DNA of 64,000 nt, from positions 126,501 through 190,500 of the forward strand of contig NZ_FQUP01000007.1 in the NCBI RefSeq assembly GCF_900129325.1, read 5' to 3'. Every line of letters starts with the position of its first letter. Within the stretch, counting starts at the first letter, position 1. The DNA comes from Kaistia soli DSM 19436. Lineage in GTDB: Bacteria; Pseudomonadota; Alphaproteobacteria; Rhizobiales; Kaistiaceae. The notes beneath the pieces are model-generated. The model ran no database searches. It saw only the letters and a list, made by a program, of their open reading frames with translations, and was not told the DNA's origin. Both the position numbers and the translations under genes were made by a program. Below are positions 8,175-17,200 of this stretch, in pieces.

Positions 8175-8594
8175 ATGAAGTCGCGTGAGAGCCTCATTCG
8201 GCTGAAGCGTTTCCAGGCTGAAGAGAAGCGTCGCCGCGTTCAGCAGATCGAACTCATGATCGCTGAATTCGAACGGATGGCGCGCGATCTCGAGGATCAG
8301 ATCAAGATCGAGCAGGAACGGAGCGGCATCCGCGACCAGAGCCATTTCGCCTATCCGACCTTTGCCAAGGCCGCGTCGCAGCGGCGCGACAATCTGCTTG
8401 CCTCAGCCCAGGAACTGCAAACCCAGCTCGAAACGGCGCAGGACGAACTGCTCGCCGCGACCGACGAACTGCGCAAGCATGAACTGCTCGCCGAGCGCGA
8501 CCAGGAGCGTGAGCGCGGTACTGGTGACGCCGATGCCAAGGAGCCGGCCCGCCGTGGCCGCCAGACGCTGGCCGGCGAGCGCCGTAGCGTCTGA
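8175..8594 (+). CDS. FliJ-like coiled-coil protein next to ctrA
   Basis: 139 residues, almost entirely charged alpha-helix with heptads: KRFQAEEKRRRVQQIELMI, then LEDQIKIEQERSG and LQTQLETAQDELLAATDELR. This matches the FliJ-type flagellar export chaperone proteins encoded divergently from ctrA in many alphaproteobacteria. FliJ interacts with the flagellar export ATPase FliI. The start at 8175 is chosen because the conserved part begins at MKSRESLIRLKRF; the in-frame extension upstream lies in the ctrA promoter region. No other flagellar gene is in this window, so the role stays tentative. Confidence 0.72.
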   Translation: MKSRESLIRLKRFQAEEKRRRVQQIELMIAEFERMARDLEDQIKIEQERSGIRDQSHFAYPTFAKAASQRRDNLLASAQELQTQLETAQDELLAATDELRKHELLAERDQERERGTGDADAKEPARRGRQTLAGERRSV

Positions 8595-8597
8595 CCG

Positions 8598-9236
8598 TTA
8601 TTCAGGCCCGCTCCCGGCCTCGGCTGGATCGATGAGCGGCACATGCGGCCCAGCTTCGCGCGGCAGGAAACCGTCGAGCCGCGGATCACGGGACACTTCG
8701 ATCGCGAATTTCCAAGGCCGAAATCCCATGCGCTGATAGAAGGGCAGGGCGGCCGGATGATCGAAATGGCAGGTGTGCAGCCAGACGCGTTCGGCACCGC
8801 CGCCAAAGGCACGATCGAGCACGTCTGACATCAGTCCGCGCGCCGCGCCTGTTCCGCTTTCGGACGCCACCACGCCGAACATCGCGACTTCGAGCGAGTG
8901 CACATCCTCCGAATGCTGCAGCTCGGCAAGGCCGAGTGGCTCACCGTCCCTTTCGAGAAACAGGATCTCGGCGCCCGGGCGGCCGAGCTGCGCCAGGAGT
9001 TCGGCATCCGACATCACGGCGCGCGAGAACCACAGCCAGGCTTCGCCGATCCGTCGATAGAGATCGCGATAGGCGGCAAGATCGGGCGTCTCGAGCAGTC
9101 GCACCGTCAATCCCGGCGGCAGCGGGGCGACGCGGCCGGCCTTGCGGTCGTTCAACTGAAGATAGGTGACGACATTGGCGATCAGTCCCGGCGGGAGATC
9201 GGTATAGCCATCGAGATCAAGCGGAATGGTCGCCAT
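8598..9236 (-). CDS. GNAT-family N-acetyltransferase
   Basis: 212 residues from ATG 9236. The acetyl-CoA fold is visible: FLERDGEPLGLAELQHSED forms the central strands, VVASESGTGAARGLMSDVL is the pyrophosphate-binding motif A, and FYQRMGFRPWKF is the usual end of the domain. The substrate is unknown. The start overlaps the end of the DUF3572 gene by 20 bases on the same strand, so the two are co-transcribed, reading away from divK. Confidence 0.88.
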   Translation of the reverse strand: MATIPLDLDGYTDLPPGLIANVVTYLQLNDRKAGRVAPLPPGLTVRLLETPDLAAYRDLYRRIGEAWLWFSRAVMSDAELLAQLGRPGAEILFLERDGEPLGLAELQHSEDVHSLEVAMFGVVASESGTGAARGLMSDVLDRAFGGGAERVWLHTCHFDHPAALPFYQRMGFRPWKFAIEVSRDPRLDGFLPREAGPHVPLIDPAEAGSGPE

Positions 9237-9525
9237 CGGACATCTCACGGTCGAGCAGGAAGCGGGCGGCGGCGAACATGGTCGGCCGGATATTGTCGCG
9301 CGCGGCGAGGACGAGCAGAAGCGGTTCGTTCTCGAGGAAATATTCGAGCACAGCGGCAAGGAAGCCGGGATCGGCAGCGGCGGTGCGCAGCGTCTCGGGT
9401 CCGATGCCGGCCAGCGCCAGGAAGCGGCCGAGTTCCTCGGGCTCGCTTGCAAGAAAGGCGAGCGCCTTGATCGCAAGCTGCTCGGCGCCCTCCAGCGACA
9501 TCGGCGGTTCGCGGTCGCGGATCAT
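9217..9525 (-). CDS. DUF3572-family protein
   Basis: 102 residues from ATG 9525, preceded by GGAAAGGAAAA. The helical sequence AIKALAFLASEPEELGRFLALAGIGPETLR matches DUF3572. I recall the family as a small conserved alphaproteobacterial protein encoded divergently from divK. There is no known activity. It overlaps the downstream acetyltransferase gene. A Met eight codons inside is an alternative start. Confidence 0.8.
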   Translation of the reverse strand: MIRDREPPMSLEGAEQLAIKALAFLASEPEELGRFLALAGIGPETLRTAAADPGFLAAVLEYFLENEPLLLVLAARDNIRPTMFAAARFLLDREMSDGDHSA

Positions 9526-9657
9526 GTATTTTCCTTTCCGAAACGAATCGTCGCTAGAACTTAGCGCGAAGTGAACCAGGTGGGGCCGACACCAGCGGCG
9601 CCGGGATGTTGCGTTTCCGCGAGGCTGGTGAGGCTGCGCGGCAGAGGCTGAGTTCGC

Positions 9658-10029
9658 ATGGCGAAGACCGTTCTGGTCGTGGAAGACAACGAGCTCAACA
9701 TGAAGCTCTTCCACGACCTTCTCGAAGCGCATGGCTATAACATCATCCAGACCCGCAACGGCCTGGAGGCGCTCGATCTCGCCCGCCGCCATCGGCCGGA
9801 TCTGATCCTGATGGACATCCAGCTGCCCGAGGTCTCCGGCCTCGAGGTGACGAAATGGATCAAGGAGGATGACGAGCTCCGGTCGATCCCGATCATCGCC
9901 GTCACCGCCTTTGCGATGAAGGGCGACGAGGAGCGAATTCGCCAGGGCGGCTGCGAAGCCTATCTCTCCAAGCCGATATCGGTGACCAAGTTCATCGAAA
10001 CGGTAAAGGCCTATCTCGGAGACGCCTGA
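9658..10029 (+). CDS. divK: DivK single-domain response regulator
   Basis: 123 residues, a lone receiver domain. [23 protein letters not shown] contains the acidic pocket, Asp53 (LILMDIQLP) is the phosphorylation site, and T/K residues lie in [12 protein letters not shown] and LSKPISV. DivK is the essential polar regulator that acts through DivL/CckA to lower CtrA phosphorylation. Its TGA stop overlaps the pleD ATG by one base (TGATG), the known divK-pleD operon. Confidence 0.97.
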   Translation: MAKTVLVVEDNELNMKLFHDLLEAHGYNIIQTRNGLEALDLARRHRPDLILMDIQLPEVSGLEVTKWIKEDDELRSIPIIAVTAFAMKGDEERIRQGGCEAYLSKPISVTKFIETVKAYLGDA

Positions 10030-11402
10030 TGACCGCCCGTGTCCTCGTCGTCGACGACGTCGCGATCAATGTCAAATTGCTCGAGGCGATTCTGACCGCC
10101 GAATATTTCGAGGTCGTGACGGCGTCGAACGGTGTTGACGCGCTGGAGGTCTGCGCGCGCGGGCAATGCGATATCGTCCTGCTCGACGTGATGATGCCGG
10201 GCATGGACGGGTTCGAGGTCTGCCGCAGGCTGAAGCAGAACCCGCTCACCGCGCAGCTTCCGGTGATCATAGTCACCGCGCTCGACCAGCCTTCGGACCG
10301 TCTGAAGGGCCTCGAGGCGGGCGCCGACGATTTCCTCACCAAGCCCATTAATGAACTCGCCCTCATCACGCGTGTGAAGAGCCTCGTCCGGCTGAAAGCG
10401 CTGACGGACCAGTGGCTGCTGCGGGCCGGGCTCAGTAGCGAAATCGGGCTGACCGATCCCTTCGAAGGCGTCATCGCCTCCGGCGACCACGGCACCATCC
10501 TGCTCGTGGAGGACAAGGACTCGCGGCGAGCCCGCATCACGCAGAGCCTTGTCGAAGCCGGCCATCACGTCGATGTCGAAACCGACCCGCAGGAGGCGCT
10601 GTTTCGAGTCATCGAGGGCACCCACGACCTCGTCATCGTTAGCCTCGATCTCGCTGATTTCGACGGCTTGCGGCTCTGTTCGCAGATCCGCTCGCTGGAG
10701 CGGACGCGCCTGCTGCCGATCCTCGTGATCGCGCAGTCCGATCAGACGCACCGACTGGTCCGCGGTCTCGATCTCGGCGTCAACGACTACCTGATGGCGC
10801 CGATCGACACCAATGAGATGCTCGCCCGCGTCCGCACGCAGGTCCGACGCCACCGCTTCATGGAGCGGCTGCGCGACAGCGCCCATCTCACCATGGAGAT
10901 GGCGATCACCGACGGGCTGACGGGGCTGCACAACCGGCGTTATCTGGAGCGCCACCTCGCGGGCCTCGTCGACCAGGCCTCGCAGCGCCAGCGGCCGCTC
11001 AGCCTGCTGATTCTTGACATCGACTTCTTCAAGCAGGTCAACGACACGCATGGCCATGATGCCGGCGATGATGTGCTGCGAGAGTTTTCTCGCCGCATCC
11101 GCCGCACCGTGCGCAGCGTCGATCTCGTCTGCCGGCTCGGCGGCGAGGAGTTCGTCGTGGTGATGCCGGATACGGACATTCGCGATGCGGCGATGGTTGG
11201 CGAACGCATCCGCGAGCGAATCGCGAGCCAGCCCTTCCTGATCGAGGGCGGCGAGGAGCAGATCGCTATCACCGTCTCGATCGGGCTTGCCGCCCGCACC
11301 GGGGGTGGCGATGCGCAGGATACGCTGCTGCGGCGCGCCGACGACGCGCTCTACAAGGCGAAGCGCGAAGGTCGCAACCGCGTCAGCGCCGCCGTCGCCT
11401 GA
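10029..11402 (+). CDS. pleD: PleD diguanylate cyclase
   Basis: 457 residues with the PleD order: receiver 1 with Asp53, a second degenerate receiver (about 155-270), and a GGDEF domain. The active site is GGEEF at 371-375, and an RxxD product-inhibition site (R362-S-V-D365) sits five residues before it, so c-di-GMP feedback should work. In Caulobacter PleD is activated by phosphorylation and drives the swarmer-to-stalked transition. It is translationally coupled to divK. Confidence 0.97.
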   Translation: MTARVLVVDDVAINVKLLEAILTAEYFEVVTASNGVDALEVCARGQCDIVLLDVMMPGMDGFEVCRRLKQNPLTAQLPVIIVTALDQPSDRLKGLEAGADDFLTKPINELALITRVKSLVRLKALTDQWLLRAGLSSEIGLTDPFEGVIASGDHGTILLVEDKDSRRARITQSLVEAGHHVDVETDPQEALFRVIEGTHDLVIVSLDLADFDGLRLCSQIRSLERTRLLPILVIAQSDQTHRLVRGLDLGVNDYLMAPIDTNEMLARVRTQVRRHRFMERLRDSAHLTMEMAITDGLTGLHNRRYLERHLAGLVDQASQRQRPLSLLILDIDFFKQVNDTHGHDAGDDVLREFSRRIRRTVRSVDLVCRLGGEEFVVVMPDTDIRDAAMVGERIRERIASQPFLIEGGEEQIAITVSIGLAARTGGGDAQDTLLRRADDALYKAKREGRNRVSAAVA

Positions 11403-11482
11403 GAAGCGGCGGATTGGATTGATCGCTCGCGCTGGGGTGAGTTACCCGCCGCGCCGAAGGCCGGAGCTGCCACGTTCCCCAA

Positions 11483-11511
11483 ACGAAAAGGCACCGCAGA
11501 GCGGTGCCTTT
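11483..11511 (-). terminator. Terminator between convergent pleD and rpmG
   Basis: Perfect 11-bp stem AAAGGCACCGC (11487-11497) with GCGGTGCCTTT (11501-11511), loop AGA. On the minus strand it runs into TTTTCGTTT, so it ends rpmG; the plus side has a short T run only. It could act in both directions. Confidence 0.85.
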
Positions 11512-11543
11512 GAAGCGCGAGACGGACGCTGTGGCGTCGCGAC

Positions 11544-11711
11544 TTACTTGATCTTGGCTTCGCGGAACTCGACGTGCTTGCGCACGACGGGATCGTACTT
11601 CTTGACCGCGAGCTTCTCGGTCATCGTGCGGGAATTCTTCTTCGTGACATAGAAGAAACCGGTGTCCGCCGAGCTGACGAGCCGGATCTTGATGGTGGTG
11701 GCCTTGGCCAT
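11544..11711 (-). CDS. rpmG: 50S ribosomal protein L33
   Basis: 55 residues, the usual L33 length, starting [14 protein letters not shown] and containing [12 protein letters not shown], with a basic C-terminus. ATG 11711 is preceded by AGAGG. The zinc-binding cysteines of the C+ paralogue are absent, so this is the zinc-independent form normal in this group. Confidence 0.96.
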   Translation of the reverse strand: MAKATTIKIRLVSSADTGFFYVTKKNSRTMTEKLAVKKYDPVVRKHVEFREAKIK

Positions 11712-11840
11712 GACAAACCTCTGCATGGTGCCGGCCGGGCATGCCCCGCCGACTGGAAATGTGGGCGCACCCTACGGATATGCGTTCGAAAGTCAAGGAA
11801 GCTTGCGACTGTCGGCGCCATCTGGCGAAGGAAAACGGCG

Positions 11841-13031
11841 TCAGGTCGCGGCAGCCCTGTGGATGCGGGTGATGGCAAGCAGGATATAGGCGCAGAAGAA
11901 CACGCCAAGCGCGATCTCGAACCCGTGTGGATCGACCGCGTCCATCGCGACGCCGATCGAGGCTGGCCCCACAAGGGCGCCAAGCGAATAGCAGAAGATA
12001 TAGGCAGCATTAGCAGCCGCGAGATCCTCGCCGGTGAACCGCGAGCCGAGATGGGCGAGGCCGACCGTATAGAGCGAGCTGACTGCGCCGCCCCAAATTC
12101 CGAGCGTCACCATGAAGGGCCAGAAGTCGGTCGAAACGAGTGGCAGCACGGCGGTGCCGGCAAGGCCGAAGCAGGCGATGCAGAGCAGGAGCTTCCGCCG
12201 GTCGACCCGGTCGGACAGGAGCCCCATCGGCATCTGCAGCAGGATATTGCCGATGGTCGCAGCGATGCCGAGCAGGATCACGGTATCGCGGTCGTGGCCG
12301 ACGCGTTGTCCATAAATGGGCAGCAGAGCGAAGGCGCCGCTCTCGACGACGCCGAACAGAAGCGCCGCGCCGGTGGCGATCGGGGCGAGGACCAGGAAGC
12401 GGGCGAAGGAACCGCTCGGGCGATGGCCGAGCTTCGGGGCAACCTTGAGGCCCGCCAGCACCGGCAGGATTCCGAGCGACAGGACCAGGGCTCCGGTGAT
12501 GAACGGCATCAGGCCGCGCGTGCCCGTCAGCGAGAGGATGACCGGGCCGAGCGCGAAGCCGGCCGAAAGCACCGAGACATAGATGCCCATGATGATGCCG
12601 CGCCGTTCGGGCGGGGCGGCGCTCGAAATCCAGAATTCGGACAGGACGAAGGTAATGGTCAGCGCGGCGCCGGCAACGAGTCGGAGCGGAAACCACAGCC
12701 AGAACGGCGCGAAGTAGAAGACGGGCAGGCAGGCGGCGAGAACGAGGATCGACAGCATCAGCGTCTGGCCGGTGCCGAATCGCGTCGCGAGGCGCGAGAC
12801 GAAGGGCGTGATGCCGAGCGAGGCGAGGCCCCAGAACGCCGTGTTGAGGCCGATCCAGGTGGATGAGATGCCGCGGTCTTCGAGCGTCAGCGCGAGGAGC
12901 GGCAGCGTGATGGAAAAGCCGAGTCCAACCGCCGCGATCGAACCGATGGCCGCGACGAGGCCAGCCATGCCCCCGCCAGCGGCGCCGTGGTCAGGAACGC
13001 TGTCGCGGCCGGGAATGACCTCGCCTGTCAT
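11841..13031 (-). CDS. MFS transporter, function unknown
   Basis: 396 residues with about twelve hydrophobic segments. A signature-like loop, PFVSRLATRFG, lies between helices 2 and 3, and DRVDRRKLLL is its repeat after helix 8. It is an inner-membrane proton-coupled carrier of the YcaD-like/sugar-efflux-like group; the substrate cannot be inferred. The start ATG 13031 fits the first 20 polar residues before TM1. It lies between rpmG and the DUF983 gene. Confidence 0.85.
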   Translation of the reverse strand: MTGEVIPGRDSVPDHGAAGGGMAGLVAAIGSIAAVGLGFSITLPLLALTLEDRGISSTWIGLNTAFWGLASLGITPFVSRLATRFGTGQTLMLSILVLAACLPVFYFAPFWLWFPLRLVAGAALTITFVLSEFWISSAAPPERRGIIMGIYVSVLSAGFALGPVILSLTGTRGLMPFITGALVLSLGILPVLAGLKVAPKLGHRPSGSFARFLVLAPIATGAALLFGVVESGAFALLPIYGQRVGHDRDTVILLGIAATIGNILLQMPMGLLSDRVDRRKLLLCIACFGLAGTAVLPLVSTDFWPFMVTLGIWGGAVSSLYTVGLAHLGSRFTGEDLAAANAAYIFCYSLGALVGPASIGVAMDAVDPHGFEIALGVFFCAYILLAITRIHRAAAT

Positions 13032-13119
13032 GGAAAAACCTCAGGGACAGATGGCTCGGGCAAGCGCCGCTAAGCCGGGCCGCGGGGTCAGCCGACGGCA
13101 CCACCGGGGCGGTGGCGGT

Positions 13120-13575
13120 TCAACTGAGGTCCGGCTGCCAGGGCGCCTTGGCGTCTTCATCCGGAACGTGGTCCGGATCGAAGCCATGCATATACAGCGC
13201 CCATTGCAGGCCGACGACGGCGCCCTTGATCGGACGCAGCAGCGCCAGTGTCAAGATCAGCGTCAGGGGTAGCCAGATGACGAGATGGACGAAATTGGAC
13301 GGATGGAACGCCGTTTCGACGATCAGGATCAGGGGAACGATGATATGCCCGACGGCCATGATCGTGAAATAGGGCGGGGCATCGTCGGCGCGCTGATGCG
13401 AGAGATCCTCGCCGCAGGCTTCGCAGCGATCGACGACCGTCAGATAACCGTTGAAGGCACGGCCCTTGCCGCAGGCAGGGCAGCGGCAAAGAAAGCCGCG
13501 CGCCATCGCGTTCCATGGCGAGCGGCGCGGCCGGGCGGCCGTGGCCTCGCTGGCCTGTCCTGTCCACTCGCTCAT
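13120..13575 (-). CDS. DUF983-family membrane protein
   Basis: 151 residues. An N-terminal cytosolic zinc-ribbon-like part has two CxxC pairs (RCPACGKGRAF and RCEACGEDL). Two transmembrane helices follow, around YFTIMAVGHIIVPLILIVET and LPLTLILTLALL. This is DUF983, of unknown role. ATG 13575 follows GGAGACC. In other Rhizobiales I recall it near rnr and rpmG; here it is separated from rnr by the sugar transporter and pyrBC-topA genes, which suggests local rearrangement (inference). Confidence 0.85.
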   Translation of the reverse strand: MSEWTGQASEATAARPRRSPWNAMARGFLCRCPACGKGRAFNGYLTVVDRCEACGEDLSHQRADDAPPYFTIMAVGHIIVPLILIVETAFHPSNFVHLVIWLPLTLILTLALLRPIKGAVVGLQWALYMHGFDPDHVPDEDAKAPWQPDLS

Positions 13576-13676
13576 CGAAGGTCTCCTTCACACCTTCATA
13601 TCGCGGCGGCCGGGCGACAAACAAGGGAACGCGTCAATCGGCCCCGCCGGAGCGGGCAGGGCCGGTGGCCAGAGGT

Positions 13677-14633
13677 CTATCGTGCGGGACGGCGGGCGCT
13701 CGCGGCCACGATGACGGCGATGATGATGAGCCCGGTCGCGAGATAGCGCATGCCGGCACCGAAGCCATAGGTGTTGAGCATCGTGACGACGAGGAACAGG
13801 AACAGCGCCGCACCCCAGAGGCCCGGGACATTCGAATTGCCGCCGGCGACCGACGAGCCGCCGATGACGACGAGCGCGATCGAGGTCAAGAGATATTCCT
13901 CGCCCATCGACAGCGAGGAACCGCCGGAAAAGCCGGAAAGCAGATAGCCGCAGAGCCCGGCGAAGACGGCGCTCATCACATAGGCCGCGAAGCGCGTCCG
14001 GCCGACATCGATGCCGGCGAGGCGCGCGGCGCGGATGTTCTGGCCGATCGCCGTGACCCAGCGGCCATAGAGGGTCCGGCGCAGGACCAGTTCCATGACG
14101 GCCGCGAGCACGATGATGCAGATCGCCAGCACTGGCATGCCGAACAGCTGCGCCGTCGTGAAATCGGCCAGCATGGGCGGCGGCTTGATGCGGATGCCGC
14201 GGCCATAGGCGATCGCCGCCGACTGGATCAGGAAGCTTGATGACAGCGTCGCGATGATCGGGGGAATGCGCAGCAGCCAGATCAGGGCATAGTTGACAAT
14301 GCCGACGGCGGCGCCGCAGGCGATCGCCACTAAAAGGCCGGCGAGGATCATGCCGTCCTGCGTGTCCATGATCTTGGTCGCGACGGCGCCGGCCAGCGTG
14401 ATGGTGGCGGGGATCGACAGGTCGACATTGCCCGGCCCCAACGTCACCACATACATCTGGCCGATGCCGACGATGACCGAGAAGGTGGCGAAGGTGAAGG
14501 CAGCCGTCAGCACCTCGCCGGCACCACGGCCGCCGGTGAAGAGGATCGTCACGAGCCAGACCGCGATCGCCGCGACATAGGCCCAGAGCCATGGCCGGCC
14601 GGCGAGGCGGCGGAGAAAGGCGGCGGCGTTCAT
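13677..14633 (-). CDS. Sugar ABC transporter permease 2 (RbsC-like)
   Basis: 318 residues, eight or more hydrophobic segments, BPD_transp_2 family. Typical motifs are GPGNVDLSIPATITLAGAVA near TM3 and the EAA-like GRWVTAIGQNIRAARLAGI. It forms the membrane channel with the next permease. Its ATG overlaps the stop of the upstream permease (ATGA). It is the last gene of a four-gene importer operon, so polar expression is expected to be lowest here. Confidence 0.9.
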   Translation of the reverse strand: MNAAAFLRRLAGRPWLWAYVAAIAVWLVTILFTGGRGAGEVLTAAFTFATFSVIVGIGQMYVVTLGPGNVDLSIPATITLAGAVATKIMDTQDGMILAGLLVAIACGAAVGIVNYALIWLLRIPPIIATLSSSFLIQSAAIAYGRGIRIKPPPMLADFTTAQLFGMPVLAICIIVLAAVMELVLRRTLYGRWVTAIGQNIRAARLAGIDVGRTRFAAYVMSAVFAGLCGYLLSGFSGGSSLSMGEEYLLTSIALVVIGGSSVAGGNSNVPGLWGAALFLFLVVTMLNTYGFGAGMRYLATGLIIIAVIVAASARRPAR

Positions 14634-15646
14634 CGGTTGCGCTCCGCTCGGTCGATCAGGGTTCGGGCGGCCAGCACAACGATGAGAATGGCGCCCTGCG
14701 CGCCGATCTGCCAGTCGGGCGAGATGCGCATGAAAGACAGCATCGAGCCGGCGAGGGTCAACGTGGCAGCGCCCATCACGGCACCAACAGGCGAAATGCG
14801 GCCGCCGACGAATTCACCGCCGCCGAGGATGACGCCGGCGATCGAAAGCAGCGTGTAGCGCAGCGCGATATTGGCATCGCCCGACGTGGTGAGCCCGACG
14901 AGCGAGAGGCCCGCCAGCATGCCGAAGAAGCCGGCGAGCGCGAACATCGCCGCTTTGACGCGGAGAAGCGACCATCCCGCGCGCTCGATCGCCTTGGGAT
15001 TGCCGCCGGCCCCGCGCAGAACCGCGCCATAGGACGTCCGCATCAGGAGGATATGCGCGATGACCGCGATCACGATGGCGGCGATGATCGGAAACGGGAT
15101 GAAGGCGGGCTTCAGCGTCATCATCTGGCGGATCCAGGCCGGTGCCTGACCGCCGGGGACCGGCAGGATCAGCACCGAAAGCCCGAGCCAGACGAAGGAC
15201 ATGCCGAGCGTTACGACGATCGAGGGCAGGTTTCGCCAGTGGATGAGCGCGCCGAGCGCGGCATAGACGAGGATGCCGAAGGCGAGCACCACGACCCCGG
15301 CCAGCGGCGTCTGCATGATCCAGGGCAGCACGGCCGGCAACGCGCCTGAGGCCTGCAGATCTTTCACGAGCGGCAACGCCGCAACCCCGCCGGTCAGCAT
15401 CGTCGCGCCGACGCAGGCGACGAAGCCGACATAGGTCCCGATCGAGAGATCGAGATCATTGACGGTGATGACGCACATCTGCGCGATCGTCGCCAGCGCG
15501 ATGGGTATCGCGAGGTTCAGCATCAGGTTGAAGCCGACATAGCTGATGGCGCGGGGTTGCAAGGCATAGATCGCGACCAGGAGCACGACCAGCGAGATCG
15601 CCGGCAGCAGCATCCGAAGGTTCCGCGCGAATGACGTGCCCGTCAT
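14630..15646 (-). CDS. Sugar ABC transporter permease 1 (RbsC-like)
   Basis: 338 residues with the BPD_transp_2 fold; [22 protein letters not shown] is the conserved segment and [25 protein letters not shown] the coupling loop. It pairs with the second, non-identical permease, so the channel is a heterodimer. Overlaps by four bases (ATGA) with the ATPase gene before it and with permease 2 after it indicate tight translational coupling. Confidence 0.9.
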   Translation of the reverse strand: MTGTSFARNLRMLLPAISLVVLLVAIYALQPRAISYVGFNLMLNLAIPIALATIAQMCVITVNDLDLSIGTYVGFVACVGATMLTGGVAALPLVKDLQASGALPAVLPWIMQTPLAGVVVLAFGILVYAALGALIHWRNLPSIVVTLGMSFVWLGLSVLILPVPGGQAPAWIRQMMTLKPAFIPFPIIAAIVIAVIAHILLMRTSYGAVLRGAGGNPKAIERAGWSLLRVKAAMFALAGFFGMLAGLSLVGLTTSGDANIALRYTLLSIAGVILGGGEFVGGRISPVGAVMGAATLTLAGSMLSFMRISPDWQIGAQGAILIVVLAARTLIDRAERNR

Positions 15647-17100
15647 GCGACGTCCTCGAACGAGGCGTGCAACACGCGTTCCTCGGTCAGTTCGCCGCGC
15701 GTGAGATCGGCGACGATGCGGTGGTCGCGGAAGACATAGACATGGTCGCAGTGCTTCAACTCGTCCATTTCCGTCGTGTACCAGAGGAAGGTCCGCCCGC
15801 GCTCGGCCTCGGCGCGGATCATGCCGTAGACCTCCTGCTTCGTGCCGATGTCGACGCCGCGCATCGGGTCGTCCATCAGCACGGTTTCGGCGGTCGAGCC
15901 GAGTGCGCGGGCGAAAAGCGCCTTCTGCTGGTTGCCGCCCGAGAGCGACAGGATCGGATTGTGCATATCCGGCGTGCGAATGCCGATGCGGGACCGCCAG
16001 TCGTCGGCCATGGCATCGGTCTTGTCGCGGTCGATCAGGATGCCGCTGCGCAGCCGCTTCAACGATGTGATGGTGATGTTCTCGGCAATCGACCAGAGCG
16101 GGAAGACGCCGTCGGTCTGGCGGTCGCCCGCGACCAGCGCCGAGCCGCCTTCGACCGTGATGCCCGGCGCGCGGTGGCGCGCGGCGTCGAAGATGCGGAT
16201 GAGCATTTCCGATTGCCCTTGGCCGCCGAGGCCGGCAAGCCCGACAATCTCGCCGCGATGGGCAACCAGTTCGTTGCCCCCGGTTCGGGCGCGGGCGCGA
16301 ATGCGCGGAGCGCCCTGGCGGCGCCCTGCGGCCATATCGCGGGTGCCCGCTTCCTCATGCGCAACCGTGCCCATCGCTGCGACAAGGCTGGTGCGCGTGA
16401 ATTCGGCCGCCGGCCGCTCCGCAACGACGCGGCCATCCTTCATCACGATGACGCGGTCGGCGGCGGCGAGGATTTCGCCGAGGAGGTGTGAGATCAGGAC
16501 GACGCAGCCGCCCTCGGCGACGAAGCGGCGGACATAGGCGAGGAGCTGGCTGGCGAGATGCGCGTCGAGCGAGGATGTCGGCTCGTCGAGGATGACGAGC
16601 CGTGCCGGCGCATCAGTGACCGTGAAGGCGCGGGCGATCTCAACCATCTGCCGCCGCGCGATCGGCAGGTCGCCGACGATGTCGCCCGGGCCGATGCCGT
16701 GGTTAGGAAACACCTGGTCGAGCTGCTCGACGATCAGCCGTCCGGCGCGGCCGCGCCAGCCGAAGCCGGACAACGCGCGATGCATGACGCGGGCGTTCTC
16801 GGCGACCGTCAGGTTGGGGCAGAGCGACAGTTCCTGGAACACGCAGCGGATGCCGTTAGCCTTGGCGGTCGCGATCGTGTGCGGGCCGGCCGATTCGATG
16901 CCGTCGATCAGCATCCGTCCCTCGGCGCCGAAGACGCCGGCGAGCAGGTTCATCAGCGTCGACTTGCCGGCGCCGTTATGACCGACAAGGCCGATGCATT
17001 CGCCCGGATGACAGGCGAGGTCGACGCCCTGCAGGGCGCGCACGGCGCCGAAGCTCTTTCGGACATCCTCTAGGCGGATGATCGGCGCGCCGACGGGCAT
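15643..17100 (-). CDS. Sugar ABC transporter ATP-binding protein (RbsA/MglA-like)
   Basis: 485 residues from ATG 17100, two fused nucleotide-binding domains. Domain 1 has Walker [10 protein letters not shown], a family-type signature [15 protein letters not shown] and Walker [13 protein letters not shown]. Domain 2 has a degenerate Walker A ([12 protein letters not shown]), the signature [15 protein letters not shown] and [11 protein letters not shown]. One degenerate site is normal for RbsA/MglA proteins, so it probably hydrolyses ATP mainly at one site. A TTG four codons upstream is unlikely because AGGAG lies immediately before it. Its substrate class is monosaccharides. Confidence 0.92.
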   Translation of the reverse strand: MPVGAPIIRLEDVRKSFGAVRALQGVDLACHPGECIGLVGHNGAGKSTLMNLLAGVFGAEGRMLIDGIESAGPHTIATAKANGIRCVFQELSLCPNLTVAENARVMHRALSGFGWRGRAGRLIVEQLDQVFPNHGIGPGDIVGDLPIARRQMVEIARAFTVTDAPARLVILDEPTSSLDAHLASQLLAYVRRFVAEGGCVVLISHLLGEILAAADRVIVMKDGRVVAERPAAEFTRTSLVAAMGTVAHEEAGTRDMAAGRRQGAPRIRARARTGGNELVAHRGEIVGLAGLGGQGQSEMLIRIFDAARHRAPGITVEGGSALVAGDRQTDGVFPLWSIAENITITSLKRLRSGILIDRDKTDAMADDWRSRIGIRTPDMHNPILSLSGGNQQKALFARALGSTAETVLMDDPMRGVDIGTKQEVYGMIRAEAERGRTFLWYTTEMDELKHCDHVYVFRDHRIVADLTRGELTEERVLHASFEDVA

Positions 17101-17150
17101 GGAAAGCGGCAACTCCTGAGGCGGCGTTAACGCCGTCGACCAAAGCGATC

Positions 17151-17179
17151 GCCGCCGCTGGCGCGGAGCCAGCGGCGGC
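17151..17179 (-). promoter_or_regulatory. Intercistronic hairpin between binding-protein and ATPase genes
   Basis: A 12-bp perfect stem GCCGCCGCTGGC/GCCAGCGGCGGC with a 5-base loop and no T tract. In this position such hairpins act as partial terminators or 3'-end stabilisers that keep binding-protein mRNA more abundant than the membrane components. That role is inferred. Confidence 0.6.
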
Positions 17180-17200
17180 GGATGTCAGCAGCGCGTGCCG

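Noticed and set aside
11574-12866. 430-codon plus-strand frame over rpmG and the MFS gene
   Set aside because: Low-complexity Arg/Glu/Gly shadow of the hydrophobic MFS protein.
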